From Thermoanaerobaculia bacterium (GTDB lineage: Bacteria > Acidobacteriota > Thermoanaerobaculia > Multivoradales > J023): a DNA stretch of 64,000 nt. The position numbers and the translations under genes are program-made. The notes under the pieces are model-generated. The model was given only the letters and a program-made list of their open reading frames with translations, made no database searches and was not told the origin of the DNA. The stretch covers positions 62,001 through 126,000 of the forward strand of contig JAUIJL010000015.1 of the NCBI GenBank assembly GCA_030431255.1, given 5' to 3'. This document shows positions 35,901 through 45,124 of the stretch, piece by piece. The stretch's first letter is position 1. Each line of letters begins with the position of its first letter.

Positions 35901-36135
35901 GATTTCGATCCTATGTAAACCCGCTGAGCAGGGCTGAGCAGGATTGTGGGGCTTGGGCACGCGCCGAATGCCACGAAGAGCCTGGTGGCTTGTGGTCCTC
36001 CGAGCAGCAAGGGGGCGGAGGTGAGACGGCGGTTTGTTGGGATGGTGCATCCGGAGGCAGGAGATCTTGAGCTCGACGCTCCAGATAACGGGCTCATTCT
36101 ACATCGAAATGCTCTGGATCGCACCTGCCCCGGCC

Positions 36136-37056
36136 TCAGGTCAGGCGACGAAGGATTGCCAGGCATTGGGAACGGTAGCCGGAACCGAATAGATTGAGGT
36201 GATTGAGCAGGTGATAAAGCTGGTAAAGGTCGAGCCGCTCCCTCGCCCCGGGCTCCAAGGGCCAGCTGCTCTCGTAAGCCAGGAAGAAGGATGGGTCGAA
36301 GCCGCCGAAGAGCCGGCACATGGCGAGCTCGGCTTCCCGATGCCCGTAATAGGCGGCGGGATCGATCAGCACCGGCTCGCCATCGGAGCCGACCATGAAG
36401 TTGCCCGACCACAGATCGCCGTGCAGAAGGGACGGTGGCTCGGTGACGCTGCCGATGAGGTCCGGCAAGCGCTGGATCAATCGCTCGGAACGGGTTTCCA
36501 ACTCGGTGTCCGACAAATCCAGTTGGCGGGCTAAGCGCATTTGATGACCGAGCCGGTGCTCTGCCCAAAAGTCGACCCAATCTGAAGTCCAACCGTTGGG
36601 TTGGGGGGTGGCTCCGAGGTAGTTGTCGTGGTCGAAGCCGAATCGGTCCGCGGTAGCCAGCCGATGCAGGTCTGCGAGCTGTTGACCGAATCGATGGAAA
36701 AACTTCCCGGTCGGGCGACCGGTTGCGACGGCTTCCAGCAAGAGAAAAGCGGTGCCGGGCACCTCAGAGCCCGCGGATCCGTCCCCGGTGGCGAGCACGG
36801 CCGGAATTCTGAGGGCGTCGGTGGCTGCCAGAGCGATGAGCCCTTCCGCTTCCCGCTGGAAAATGTCCCGACCTGCGGATGCGTCGGAAGTTATCCGAGA
36901 GGTTTTGAGAAAGACCGACGATCCGTCCGCCAGGCCCAGCAACAGGGCGTTGTGGATACAACCACCGGACACCGGCGACGAGGACACCACCCGGTGGGAT
37001 CTACCGAGGCCTTCCAGCCGCGCTTCGACGGCTCGACGCAGGGCGTTTTCGATCAT
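36136..37056 (-). CDS. Fructosamine-3-kinase-like protein (protein deglycation)
   Basis: This 306-residue protein has the aminoglycoside-phosphotransferase fold: SGGCIHNALLLGLADGSSVFLK, then the catalytic LLHGDLWSGNFM and the metal-binding PVLIDPAAYYGHREAELAM. This is the signature of the fructosamine/ketosamine-3-kinase family, which phosphorylates sugars attached to proteins so that they fall off. The bacterial role is protein repair. The neighbouring low-molecular-weight tyrosine-phosphatase-like protein lies upstream in the same direction. This pairing occurs in some bacteria and plants, where the two activities are suspected to cooperate. Confidence 0.93.
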   Translation of the reverse strand: MIENALRRAVEARLEGLGRSHRVVSSSPVSGGCIHNALLLGLADGSSVFLKTSRITSDASAGRDIFQREAEGLIALAATDALRIPAVLATGDGSAGSEVPGTAFLLLEAVATGRPTGKFFHRFGQQLADLHRLATADRFGFDHDNYLGATPQPNGWTSDWVDFWAEHRLGHQMRLARQLDLSDTELETRSERLIQRLPDLIGSVTEPPSLLHGDLWSGNFMVGSDGEPVLIDPAAYYGHREAELAMCRLFGGFDPSFFLAYESSWPLEPGARERLDLYQLYHLLNHLNLFGSGYRSQCLAILRRLT

Positions 37057-37092
37057 GCTCGCTGTGGACCTGTGGCCGAGGTTGGGGCTCGA

Positions 37093-37572
37093 TCAACCCG
37101 GAGAGCTACCGAGCAAACGGTCGAGGATCTCCGGACAAGCCTGCTCGATCATATCGAGCACGGTCTCGAAGCCGTCGGCACCGCCGTAGTAGGGATCCGG
37201 CACGTCCGGGGAGCTCCCGTCGGGAAGGAAGCTCGACAACAGGCGCACCTGATCGGGGCGGGCTCCGCCGAGATCGATGATGTCGGAATAGTTCTCCCGG
37301 TCCATGGCCACGATCAGATCGAATCGGTCGAAGTCCGACCGTGAAATCTGTCGGGCGCTGCCGGTCAGCTCGTAACCGCGGCGGGCCGCAGATTCAATCA
37401 CGCGCGGATCGGGAGGATTGCCGGTGTGGTACGAGATGGTGCCGGCGGAGTCGATGTGGATTCGGTCGCTCAAGCCGCGGTCTTCCACATAGGCTCGAAA
37501 CAATCCTTCGCCGGTAGGAGATCGGCAGATATTGCCCATGCAAACAAATAGGACGCTGTAGGGTTTGCTCAT
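37093..37572 (-). CDS. Low-molecular-weight protein-tyrosine-phosphatase-type phosphatase
   Basis: This 159-residue protein has the catalytic P-loop VCMGNICRS (Cys11, Arg17) at the extreme N-terminus and the general-acid loop DVPDPYYGG near the C-terminus. Full-length LMW-PTPs have about 150-160 residues. Possible substrates are phosphotyrosine proteins or sugar phosphates such as fructosamine-6-phosphates. The start is ATG 37572. It lies 36 bases upstream of the fructosamine-kinase-like gene and is probably co-transcribed with it. Confidence 0.95.
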   Translation of the reverse strand: MSKPYSVLFVCMGNICRSPTGEGLFRAYVEDRGLSDRIHIDSAGTISYHTGNPPDPRVIESAARRGYELTGSARQISRSDFDRFDLIVAMDRENYSDIIDLGGARPDQVRLLSSFLPDGSSPDVPDPYYGGADGFETVLDMIEQACPEILDRLLGSSPG

Positions 37573-37608
37573 GATCAAGTCTCAGTAGGTACGCGGCCCA
37601 TAGCCGGT

Positions 37609-39045
37609 TCAGAAGACATATCCCAGGGATTCCATTTTCTTCCGAGCTTCCTCATTGGTGGACTTGCCGAGCTGAACCCGCTGGCGGCGGTTTGCGCTCC
37701 AGCGGTTGAGAAGCTCGAGGTATTCGGGAATTTGCGGGTGTTCCACCAAGGGCGTGAGCTCGCCTGGATCTTGCGCCAGATCGTAGAAATAAGTCAGCTC
37801 TCCGCCGCCGGGAGTGGGGTAGGTGGTCAGCTTATGATTTCCCATTCTGACGGCGGTGGCCAAGCGGTCCTCGTCGAGCTTGATGCCTTCAAATTCGAAA
37901 ATGAAGCTGGCCACCGTGCATTCCGCGAATTCTGCGCGTTTTCCTCGATCTGTTTGCCCTTCGATCAAAGGAAGCAGGCTGCGGCCTTGGTTGAGGGGCA
38001 AGGAAGTGGGATCCAGGCCGAGCATCTCAAGCAACGTTCCAGGAAAATCCACCATGCCGACGAGGCCACCGACACGCCGAGCCACGAGGCCCGGAGCCCG
38101 CAAGACTGCGGCGATGCGAGTCTGCTCCTCGAAAAGCCTAGAGCCGTGGTCGAAGGGATATTCCAGCCTCTCGCCGAGGGTTTCTCCGTGGTCTGAGATC
38201 ACCAGAACCACCGTGCGCTCCAGGTCGATCTCATCCAGCAGGCGACCGAGATGGCGGTCTAGATACCGGATTCCCGCGTCGTAGTGGTTCACGTAGACCT
38301 GAACGTCGGTGATGATGCCTCCGCTTTGGGGATCCAGCTTCCGCTGATATTGGGGGATTCGCGGTGCCCACGGCCCCCGCTCATCGGACTCGAATTGCTC
38401 CGCGACCCTTTCGGGAGGCTCGTAGGGGCCATGGGCGTCGTAGAGGTGGACCCACAGAAAGCGAGGGCTCGACTTCTGCTCGTCGTACCAAGCCAAAGCG
38501 TTCTCGACGGTCACGGCGCCGTTGCGGCGAAGGGTCTTGAGCTCATCGTCATACTCCTCGAAGCTGCGGCCCAATCCGCTCATGGAGTCGGTGAGCGGAA
38601 ACCCGCTGACGAAAGCGCCGGTAGCATAACCCTGGGCCTTCAGGAGAGTTCCCAAGGTCTCGAGCTCCGCCGAGATCACCTCTCCGTTGCGCCGGACTCC
38701 GTGGGAGTGGGGATATTGGCCGGTGAAAAGGGTGGTGTGGGCGGGGCCTGTGGTGATCGAGTGGCTCATGGCGTTGTCGAAGACCACGGAGCCGGCGGCC
38801 AGAGCGTCGAGGTGCGGGGAGGTGGGGCGGTCGTAACCGTAGATTCCGAGGTGATCCGGGCGCACGGTGTCGAGGGTCACGATCACCAGATTCTTCTTTT
38901 CCGGAACGCAGGCCAGACACAGCCAACCGGTCATGAGGGTGCCCACGAGAAGCAAAAGGTTGGGGGAGCGGAGTGGGGTTCGATTCTTCAACGGAAAAGC
39001 AAAGCTGAGCCGAGAGCAAGGCATTCGACGGACGAAAGCTGACAT
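37609..39045 (-). CDS. Sulfatase/alkaline-phosphatase-superfamily lipoprotein (Thr nucleophile type)
   Basis: This 478-residue protein has a lipoprotein signal (TGWLCLAC, cysteine 46) followed directly by the superfamily core: VIVTLDTVRPDHLGIYGY for metal binding and the nucleophile region SITTGPAHTTLFTGQYPHSH. The C/S-x-P-x-R sulfatase motif is replaced by T-G-P-A-H, so the nucleophile is probably Thr99 and not formylglycine. VLVISDHGETLGE supplies further metal ligands. It is better described as a hydrolase of the superfamily with unknown phosphate or sulfate ester substrate. ATG 39045 has GGGAG six bases upstream. Transcription is leftward, toward the phosphatase gene. Confidence 0.9.
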   Translation of the reverse strand: MSAFVRRMPCSRLSFAFPLKNRTPLRSPNLLLLVGTLMTGWLCLACVPEKKNLVIVTLDTVRPDHLGIYGYDRPTSPHLDALAAGSVVFDNAMSHSITTGPAHTTLFTGQYPHSHGVRRNGEVISAELETLGTLLKAQGYATGAFVSGFPLTDSMSGLGRSFEEYDDELKTLRRNGAVTVENALAWYDEQKSSPRFLWVHLYDAHGPYEPPERVAEQFESDERGPWAPRIPQYQRKLDPQSGGIITDVQVYVNHYDAGIRYLDRHLGRLLDEIDLERTVVLVISDHGETLGERLEYPFDHGSRLFEEQTRIAAVLRAPGLVARRVGGLVGMVDFPGTLLEMLGLDPTSLPLNQGRSLLPLIEGQTDRGKRAEFAECTVASFIFEFEGIKLDEDRLATAVRMGNHKLTTYPTPGGGELTYFYDLAQDPGELTPLVEHPQIPEYLELLNRWSANRRQRVQLGKSTNEEARKKMESLGYVF

Positions 39046-39349
39046 GGGGTCTCCCAAACAGAGGCATTGGAGGGGATCCGAGAAATAGGGGGATCCGAGA
39101 ATATGGGCGCAGGATATCTTTGATGGGCGCGACCATCGACTCTCTGTAGCGTATCGTCGAAGCGGGTGGTTGTCGACGTCTGGAGGTCGGCGGGGCAACC
39201 GACTTGGAGTCTTGCGTGCAGTGGGGCTCTATTCCGGCTCTGCAAATCCATTTTCTCGGTGCCGAACGTAAGGTCTAAAAAGGCCCCTGCCGAGGTCGGC
39301 TCACGGCGTCGGCGGGTTCGAGAAATTGGGATTCTACGCAGGTGCCGAT
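39046..39349. other. Divergent intergenic region (304 bp) with a 17-bp direct repeat
   Basis: Two adjacent copies of a 17-bp sequence starting GGGGATCCGAGAA lie at 39072-39088 and 39089-39105, in the leader of the sulfatase-superfamily gene. I see no hairpin with a T-run, no tRNA, and no credible small gene. The DUF1223 gene starts at the right edge. Confidence 0.5.
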
Positions 39350-40195
39350 ATGCGTCCGTTGGTCGTTGGTTTTGTTTTGGCCGTTTTGGCGGCCTTGGCT
39401 TTCTTCTTTGGGATGAGCCTAGCTCCCGCCCCCTCTACCCTGGCGGCTTCGGTCGCGGACGCTTCGGATATCTCGGATCCCGTGGCGGAGCGCCCGATCC
39501 TCGTGGAGCTGTTCACGTCCCAAGGTTGCTCGAGCTGCCCACCGGCCGATGAGCTCCTGGGGGTGTTGGCGGAAGATCCCAATCGAACAGTGATCCCGCT
39601 CTCATTTCACGTCGATTATTGGAATCGTTTGGGTTGGCGGGACCCGTTTTCTTCGGCGAAGTGGTCGGAGCGGCAGCGCCTCTACAACTCCGCTCTGCGC
39701 ACGGGTCGGGTCTACACGCCTCAGCTCGTCGTGGACGGCGCGGCCCATTGTGTCGGCTCCGATGTCGCGACCGTGCACCGCTTGATCGATGAGGCCTCCC
39801 GGCGGTCCACGGGCGTCCAAGTGCTGCTCGAGGTCGAAAAGACGGGCAATCGCTTGGTGGCCAAGGTGGCGGCGGAAGTCGGTGGCGCGGGATTCGACAC
39901 CAAGGCGTCGTTGGAATCCTTAGAGCCGACGGGGGTGTGGGTAGCGTTGGCTGAGAGCGGGCTCGAAACCTCGGTGAAGACCGGTGAAAACGCCCGCCGC
40001 ACCCTGAAGAACAACTTCGTCGTCAGGGATTTGAAACCCGCTTTCGAGCTGAGCCGCGAGGCGGTTTCCGGGTCCGGGCAAGTGAGCTTCGAGCTGGGTA
40101 AAGAGCTCTCCGTGGACCGTCTGCACGTGGTGGCCCTGGCCCAAGAAAGCGCGACTCGCAGAATCCAAGGGGCTCAGATTTGGTCCGCGCCCTGA
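39350..40195 (+). CDS. DUF1223 thioredoxin-like exported protein
   Basis: This 281-residue protein has a hydrophobic N-terminus (LVVGFVLAVLAALAFFFGMS), then the DUF1223 signature LVELFTSQGCSSCPPADELL and VIPLSFHVDYWNRLGWRDPF. TPQLVVDGAAHCVGSD is the third conserved block. The fold is thioredoxin-like with a CSSC motif, so a role in periplasmic thiol chemistry is likely but not shown. ATG 39350 has AGGTG six bases upstream; a TTG eight codons earlier is also possible. Confidence 0.9.
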   Translation: MRPLVVGFVLAVLAALAFFFGMSLAPAPSTLAASVADASDISDPVAERPILVELFTSQGCSSCPPADELLGVLAEDPNRTVIPLSFHVDYWNRLGWRDPFSSAKWSERQRLYNSALRTGRVYTPQLVVDGAAHCVGSDVATVHRLIDEASRRSTGVQVLLEVEKTGNRLVAKVAAEVGGAGFDTKASLESLEPTGVWVALAESGLETSVKTGENARRTLKNNFVVRDLKPAFELSREAVSGSGQVSFELGKELSVDRLHVVALAQESATRRIQGAQIWSAP

Positions 40196-40441
40196 CTGGC
40201 TGAGTCGCTGTCCAAGCTCACATCCTCGGCAGTGCCGTTCCTCAGCTCCGGAAAGCCCGCCTATTCGGGTGCCCAATGTAGAGGCAGGGGCAGGGCTCGC
40301 TCCGGGTTTGCTCCTGCCCGGAGGACCGAAGCCGGAACAGAATCTGGTTTATCTTTCTGTCCCTTAGATCTGGTCCAGGCAGCGTGTAAAATGGTGAAAG
40401 CCTGAGCCGATGCCGGCCTTTGACCATTGAGGAGCCGAACG

Positions 40442-40879
40442 ATGCCAGATGCTTCCGCATCCAATGGGAAAGCGCGAGTTCTGATCGTCGATGATGATGA
40501 CGGAATCCTTCAGATCTCTCGCATGAGCTTGAAGCGGGTCAAATTTCGTGATCGTCGACTGGATATTCTTCTGGCCCGATCTGCCCGCGAGGCGATTCAG
40601 ATTTTGGGCGAGAAGAGCGGGGTCGGTGTGATGCTGATCGACGGCGAGATGGAAACTAAAACTGCGGGTTTGGATACCTGCAAAGCCGTCCGCGAAGACT
40701 TGGGCAACGCTGAGCTGAGGATTTTTCTCAGAACCGGCAAAGTGGAAATGGACCGCGCCGAGGTGGAAGCGGTTAGAACCTGGGATCTCGAAGGACATTT
40801 GCCCAAGGGGGATGCCTCTAAAGACGACCTGATCGCGACCGTCGTCGCCGGCTTGGAAGCCTACTACGATCGCTTCTAG
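40442..40879 (+). CDS. Stand-alone receiver-domain response regulator (DUF3369-type receiver)
   Basis: This 145-residue protein is a single receiver domain with acidic residues 17-20, phospho-acceptor Asp67 in LIDGEMETKTAGLD, Thr98 and Lys122. The METxxAGLD run and the ELRIFLRTGK strand resemble the receiver that precedes DUF3369 in larger response regulators. There is no output domain. No histidine kinase is in view, so it probably acts by protein-protein contact or as part of a phosphorelay. GGAG lies seven bases before ATG 40442. Confidence 0.88.
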   Translation: MPDASASNGKARVLIVDDDDGILQISRMSLKRVKFRDRRLDILLARSAREAIQILGEKSGVGVMLIDGEMETKTAGLDTCKAVREDLGNAELRIFLRTGKVEMDRAEVEAVRTWDLEGHLPKGDASKDDLIATVVAGLEAYYDRF

Positions 40880-40964
40880 CCCTCTTGGCTCCGTCTCTAA
40901 TGCCCCGTCTTCTTTACGGCTAGCGAAGCTTCGCCTCAAACCGACGAGATCTGCCCTTCCCGAC

Positions 40965-41047
40965 GTAGGGTCGGGGCTTGCCCCCGACCGGCCTGGGGAA
41001 GCTCGGCTTTGCCTCGCCTCACGGGCGGGGACAAGCCCCGCCCCTAC
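40965..41047. repeat. Inverted pair of REP-like palindromes (BIME-like)
   Basis: Palindrome A is GGTCGGGG-CTTGC-CCCCGACC (40969-40989) and palindrome B is GGGCGGGG-ACAAG-CCCCGCCC (41023-41043). B is an inverted copy of A; flanking CGTAGG on the left of A matches CCTACG on the right of B. The spacing between them is 33 bases. The core is shared with the tandem array at 19283-19425. The pair lies 3' of the nqrABCDEF-apbE-nqrM operon and 3' of the receiver gene, so it may protect both transcripts. Confidence 0.8.
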
Positions 41048-41122
41048 GCAGCGTCTGTCGCGATCACAGGCGATTTACCGTAGAACTTGACTCATCTGCG
41101 AAGAAAGAGGCTTAGCAGATGT

Positions 41123-41347
41123 CTAGTGAATCACCGGCAAGCCGCCCTGCTCGCAGTCTTCAGGGCGCTCGCTTTTGGGTTTGTCTCGATTCGGGCATGT
41201 CGCACAGGAGAGGGATTCCCCGCCCGCGCCGAGCACCTCGGGACCACCGCACGAGCCGCGCAGACATGGCCGCTTGAAAATCACACCCACGGCCATGATC
41301 AGCATGGCGATCGCGAAGATCAAAAAAGTCAGTAACACAATAGTCAT
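41123..41347 (-). CDS. nqrM: Na+-NQR maturation protein NqrM
   Basis: This 74-residue protein has one N-terminal membrane helix followed by a Cys-rich tail: AVGVIFKRPCLRGSCGG and SLSCATCPNRD, with four conserved-looking cysteines. This matches NqrM (DUF539), which is needed to insert the iron centre at the NqrD/NqrE interface. It is the last gene of the NQR operon, 36 bases after apbE. The small size fits the family. Confidence 0.93.
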   Translation of the reverse strand: MTIVLLTFLIFAIAMLIMAVGVIFKRPCLRGSCGGPEVLGAGGESLSCATCPNRDKPKSERPEDCEQGGLPVIH

Positions 41348-41383
41348 GGTTGGTTCCTCGGTTGACCTGCTCAGAATAGCAGC

Positions 41384-42547
41384 TCAAGGTGCGGTATCGG
41401 GCGAGGGTGTCTCCGATGAGGCTTGAGATAGTGGGCTCGCCCCGCCCGGAATATACTCACCCGGAATAAATTTCTGTTGAAAGGCTCGGCTGGCGACCTC
41501 GCGGAATGTGTCTCCTTCGCGTACCAAAAAGAGTGCCGACAGCCCCTCGCGCTCGGCGTACGCCGGTCCCTCTTCCGAGCCCAAGACCATGAGCGCGGTC
41601 GACAAAGCGTCGGCTCGCATGCACGACTCGTCGATGACACTTACGGATGCCAATCGATGACCGATGGGTCGGCCGGTCCTCGGGTCGATGATGTGTGAAA
41701 GCCTGACACCGTTTCGCTCACGGTAGTTGCGATAGTCGCCCGAGGTGGCGAGAGCCATATTCTCGAGCGCCACGATCCTTTGCAGGGACCCGAAAGCGGA
41801 GGCTGGGCGCTCGATGCCGAGACGCCAAGCCTGCCCGCTCAGATTGACCCCGGAGGCACGGACCTCTCCGCCGACTTCCACCATCAGATTGGCGTAACCC
41901 AGCCGGCTGAGCCGGGCATGGGTTTGATCCACGGCAAATCCCTTGGCCAGGCTCGAAAGGTCCACGTAGAGGTCTGGCAACGCTTTGGTCACCGTGGGGC
42001 TCCGGGGATCGGAGCTCAATGCCAAGAAGTGATAACCCACCCGACTGCGCAGCTCCTCGAGCTGCCGCTGATCCATCTCCGGAAGCTCCTCGAAATCCGG
42101 ACCGAAACCCCAGGCGTTGACCAAGGGCCCGACGGTGACGTCCAAGGCACCGCCGGTGGATTCGGCGACCGCGAGGGCCCCTTCCAGCACGCGAAACGTT
42201 TCCGCGGATAGGGGGAACGGGTCCGTAGACGGGGATGCGTTGAAGGTGCTGAGCTCGGAGTCGGCGCGATAAGTGGACATCAACCGGTCCACCTGATCGA
42301 GGGATTGCTCGATCTCCTCCATGACCTGCTCTTGGACCTCTGCGCTCAGCTCCTGCTCGGCGGGTCGCACCAGCTTGACCGCAAAGTAGGTGCCCATGGT
42401 GGAGCCCTGGAAGGTGTAAAGCAGCCGCTCGGGTTTTTCCTCCGGGATCGCGCAGCCGAGGCACAGACCCAGGGCGATCCATACGATCAGACCCAAGCGG
42501 CGGATCCCACGGGCGCGCGCGGCCCCCAGGCGTATGCGCAGGCCCAT
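41384..42547 (-). CDS. apbE: FAD:protein FMN transferase ApbE
   Basis: This protein of about 387 residues has a lipoprotein-like signal (LIVWIALGLCLGC) and the ApbE fold: STMGTYFAVKLV, VDLSSLAKGFAVDQ, HIIDPRTGRPIGH and the metal-binding CMRADALSTALMVLG. ApbE attaches FMN through a phosphoester to Thr residues of NqrB and NqrC, so it serves the operon in which it lies. The start is uncertain; ATG 42547 gives a typical signal, but no ribosome binding site is evident, and GTG 42565 is an alternative. Confidence 0.92.
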   Translation of the reverse strand: MGLRIRLGAARARGIRRLGLIVWIALGLCLGCAIPEEKPERLLYTFQGSTMGTYFAVKLVRPAEQELSAEVQEQVMEEIEQSLDQVDRLMSTYRADSELSTFNASPSTDPFPLSAETFRVLEGALAVAESTGGALDVTVGPLVNAWGFGPDFEELPEMDQRQLEELRSRVGYHFLALSSDPRSPTVTKALPDLYVDLSSLAKGFAVDQTHARLSRLGYANLMVEVGGEVRASGVNLSGQAWRLGIERPASAFGSLQRIVALENMALATSGDYRNYRERNGVRLSHIIDPRTGRPIGHRLASVSVIDESCMRADALSTALMVLGSEEGPAYAEREGLSALFLVREGDTFREVASRAFQQKFIPGEYIPGGASPLSQASSETPSPDTAP

Positions 42548-42617
42548 AGAGAAAGAGGCAGACACTTTCGCGCCTGCCTCGCTCCTCGCTGGAGAGATGG
42601 TGCTCACCAGCCTGCCG

Positions 42618-43853
42618 TTAGGACCCGAAGTCGTCGAAGAGGATGTTCTCACGTTCCACACCCAAGTCGTCGAGCATTTTCATGCACGCCGACAGCATCA
42701 TCGGTGGACCACATAAGTAGTACTCGATGTCTTCCGGAGCCGGGTGCTTCTGCAAGTATTCATCGTGAACGACTTGGTGGATGAATCCGGTGTAACCGTC
42801 CCAATTGTCTTCGGGCAACGGATCCGACAGGGCCAGATGCCATTCGAAGTTGTCGTTCTCAGCTGCGATCGAGTCGAAGTGATCGTCGTAGAACGATTCC
42901 CGACGGGAGCGGGCACCGTACCAGAAGGTCACCTTACGATCGGTGTTGAGGCGCTTGAATTGGTCGAAGATGTGGGAGCGCATGGGCGCCATGCCCGCAC
43001 CACCGCCGATGAAGCACATCTCGTTGTCGGTCTCTTTGGCGAAGAACTCACCGTAGGGACCCGAGATCGTGACCTCGTCGCCGGGTTTGAGGTTGAAGAT
43101 GTAGGACGACATGATGCCCGGCGGCGTATCTTCCGGCGCCCGGGGGGGCGGGGAGGCGATACGCACGTTGAGCATGATGATGCCGCGCTCTTCCGGGTAG
43201 TTGGCCATCGAGTAGGCGCGGGTCACGCCCTCGTCGACCTTCGACACGTAGCGCCACATATTGAATTTGTCCCAATCCCCCCGATACTCCTCTTGAACTT
43301 CGAAGTCGGCGTATTTGGCCACGTGGGGCGGACATTCGATCTGGATGTAACCGCCCGCTTCGAACGGCACGGATTCACCCTCGGGCAGCTCCAGGACGAG
43401 CTCTTTGATGAAGGTTGCGACGTTGTCGTTCGAGCGCACTTTGCATTGCCATTTGCGCACCGAGAAGACTTCGTCGGGGACCTTGATCTTGAGATCCTCC
43501 TTGACCTTCACCTGGCACGACAGCCGGCAGCCTTCTCGGGCCTCACCGCGATTGATGAAACCCTTCTCCGTCGGCAGCATGGCGCCGCCGCCTTCGAGGA
43601 CGTCCACCTTGCAGACGCCGCAGCTGCCCTTACCGCCGCAGGCTGACGGGATGAAGATCTTCTGCGCCGCCAAAGCGCCCAGCAGGGTGCCGCCGGACGA
43701 CACGGTGATGGCTTTGTCGGGATCGTCGTTGATCACGATCGTGACGTCGCCGGACGCAACCAGCTGCTTGCGGGCCGCCATCAGAATCAGCACCAGCGAC
43801 AGGATGATGAAAACAAACATCCCGACGCCGAGACCAATGGTCATGAAATCCAT
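42618..43853 (-). CDS. nqrF: Na+-NQR subunit F (NADH dehydrogenase subunit)
   Basis: This 411-residue protein begins with a single helix ([18 protein letters not shown]). The plant-type 2Fe-2S domain follows ([12 protein letters not shown], then GCRLSC), then FAD-binding ([11 protein letters not shown]) and NADH-binding ([31 protein letters not shown]) ferredoxin-reductase domains. It takes electrons from NADH and passes them into the pump. It lies 26 bases after nqrE. Confidence 0.97.
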   Translation of the reverse strand: MDFMTIGLGVGMFVFIILSLVLILMAARKQLVASGDVTIVINDDPDKAITVSSGGTLLGALAAQKIFIPSACGGKGSCGVCKVDVLEGGGAMLPTEKGFINRGEAREGCRLSCQVKVKEDLKIKVPDEVFSVRKWQCKVRSNDNVATFIKELVLELPEGESVPFEAGGYIQIECPPHVAKYADFEVQEEYRGDWDKFNMWRYVSKVDEGVTRAYSMANYPEERGIIMLNVRIASPPPRAPEDTPPGIMSSYIFNLKPGDEVTISGPYGEFFAKETDNEMCFIGGGAGMAPMRSHIFDQFKRLNTDRKVTFWYGARSRRESFYDDHFDSIAAENDNFEWHLALSDPLPEDNWDGYTGFIHQVVHDEYLQKHPAPEDIEYYLCGPPMMLSACMKMLDDLGVERENILFDDFGS

Positions 43854-43879
43854 GTTTTAGCCTCCAATAGTGGCGTCGC

Positions 43880-44497
43880 TCAGAGCTGGATGCCCGAGAA
43901 CGCCATGAAGCCGATACCGATCAGGCCGGTCAGGATGAAGGTGATGCCCAAGCCGCGCAGGCCCGGGGGAACGTTGGAGTAGCGCATCCGTTCGCGGATC
44001 GAGGCCAAGGCGACGATCGCCAGCAGCCAACCGATGCCCGAGCCGATGCCGAAGACCACGCTCTCGCCGAAGCTGTAGTCGCGCTCCACCATCCACAGGG
44101 ACGCCCCGAGAATGGCGCAGTTCACTGCGATCAGCGGCAGGAAGACGCCGAGGGCTGAGTAGAGGGCCGGTGCGAAGCGATCGAGGGTCATTTCCACGAT
44201 CTGGACCATGGCGGCAATGGTGCCGATATAGGTCAAGAAACCGAGGAACGACAGATCGTAGCGGGCAAAATCGGGACCCAGCCACGCCAGGGCGCCGTCT
44301 TTGAGCAGGTAGTTGTAGAGCAGGTTGTTGACCGGCACGGTCACGGTGAGCACAAAGGTCACCGCCATGCCCAGGCCCAGAGCCGTTTCCACCTTCTTGG
44401 AGCACGCCAAGAACGAGCACATGCCCAAGAAGAAGGTCAGGGCCATGTTTTCAACGAAGATCGCCTTGACGGCGAGACTCAGATATTCCTCGACCAT
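43880..44497 (-). CDS. nqrE: Na+-NQR subunit E
   Basis: This 205-residue membrane protein with about six helices has the NqrDE/RnfAE signature, including [20 protein letters not shown]. One of the paired cysteines that hold the iron centre with NqrD is in this region. It is separated from nqrD by three bases. Confidence 0.96.
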   Translation of the reverse strand: MVEEYLSLAVKAIFVENMALTFFLGMCSFLACSKKVETALGLGMAVTFVLTVTVPVNNLLYNYLLKDGALAWLGPDFARYDLSFLGFLTYIGTIAAMVQIVEMTLDRFAPALYSALGVFLPLIAVNCAILGASLWMVERDYSFGESVVFGIGSGIGWLLAIVALASIRERMRYSNVPPGLRGLGITFILTGLIGIGFMAFSGIQL

Positions 44498-44500
44498 GGC

Positions 44501-45124
44501 TTACGACTCCTCGATTTGCTCGGGCTTCCAGATGCGGATCGCCCAGATGAAAAAGCCGATGATGAAGAACGCACCCGGAGAAAGCACCATCAGACCATTG
44601 GGGTTGTACCAGCCGCCCTCGGTGACCAGGGACATCACCTCGAAGCCGAAGAGCTTGCCGGATCCGAGCAGCTCCCGTAGGAATGCCGTTCCCAGCAGAA
44701 TCACGCTATAACCGGCGGCGTTGCCGAGGGCGTCGAGGATGCTCGAGTACGGGCCGTTCTGCATGGCGTAGGCCTCCGCGCGGCCCATGACGATGCAGTT
44801 GGTAATGATCAAGCCGACAAAAACACTCAGCTGCTTGGAAATCTCGAAGAGATAAGCCTTGAGGATCTGGTCGGTGACGATCACCAAAGACGCGATGACC
44901 GTCAGCTGCACGATGATGCGGATCGACGGCGGAATCTTGTTTCGCATCAAGCTGATGGACAGATTCGAGCCCACCAAAACGGCGGTCACCGCCAGGCACA
45001 TCACGATGGTGATCTCGAGCTTGGTGGTCACCGCCAGCGCGGAGCAGATGCCGAGCACCTGCAAGGCGATGGGGTTGTTGTTGAAAAGCGGGTCCAGCAG
45101 GACCTCGCGGTTCTTCGCAGACAT
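44501..45124 (-). CDS. nqrD: Na+-NQR subunit D
   Basis: This 207-residue membrane protein has [20 protein letters not shown] at the N-terminus and [20 protein letters not shown], both with the Cys residues used with NqrE for the iron centre. Its start shares one base with the nqrC stop, indicating coupled translation. Confidence 0.96.
   Translation of the reverse strand: MSAKNREVLLDPLFNNNPIALQVLGICSALAVTTKLEITIVMCLAVTAVLVGSNLSISLMRNKIPPSIRIIVQLTVIASLVIVTDQILKAYLFEISKQLSVFVGLIITNCIVMGRAEAYAMQNGPYSSILDALGNAAGYSVILLGTAFLRELLGSGKLFGFEVMSLVTEGGWYNPNGLMVLSPGAFFIIGFFIWAIRIWKPEQIEES

Noticed and set aside
37609-39045. A formylglycine-dependent sulfatase activated by the FGE-like protein
   Set aside because: The sulfatase motif lacks Cys or Ser in the right place, and the FGE-like protein lacks the second catalytic Cys.
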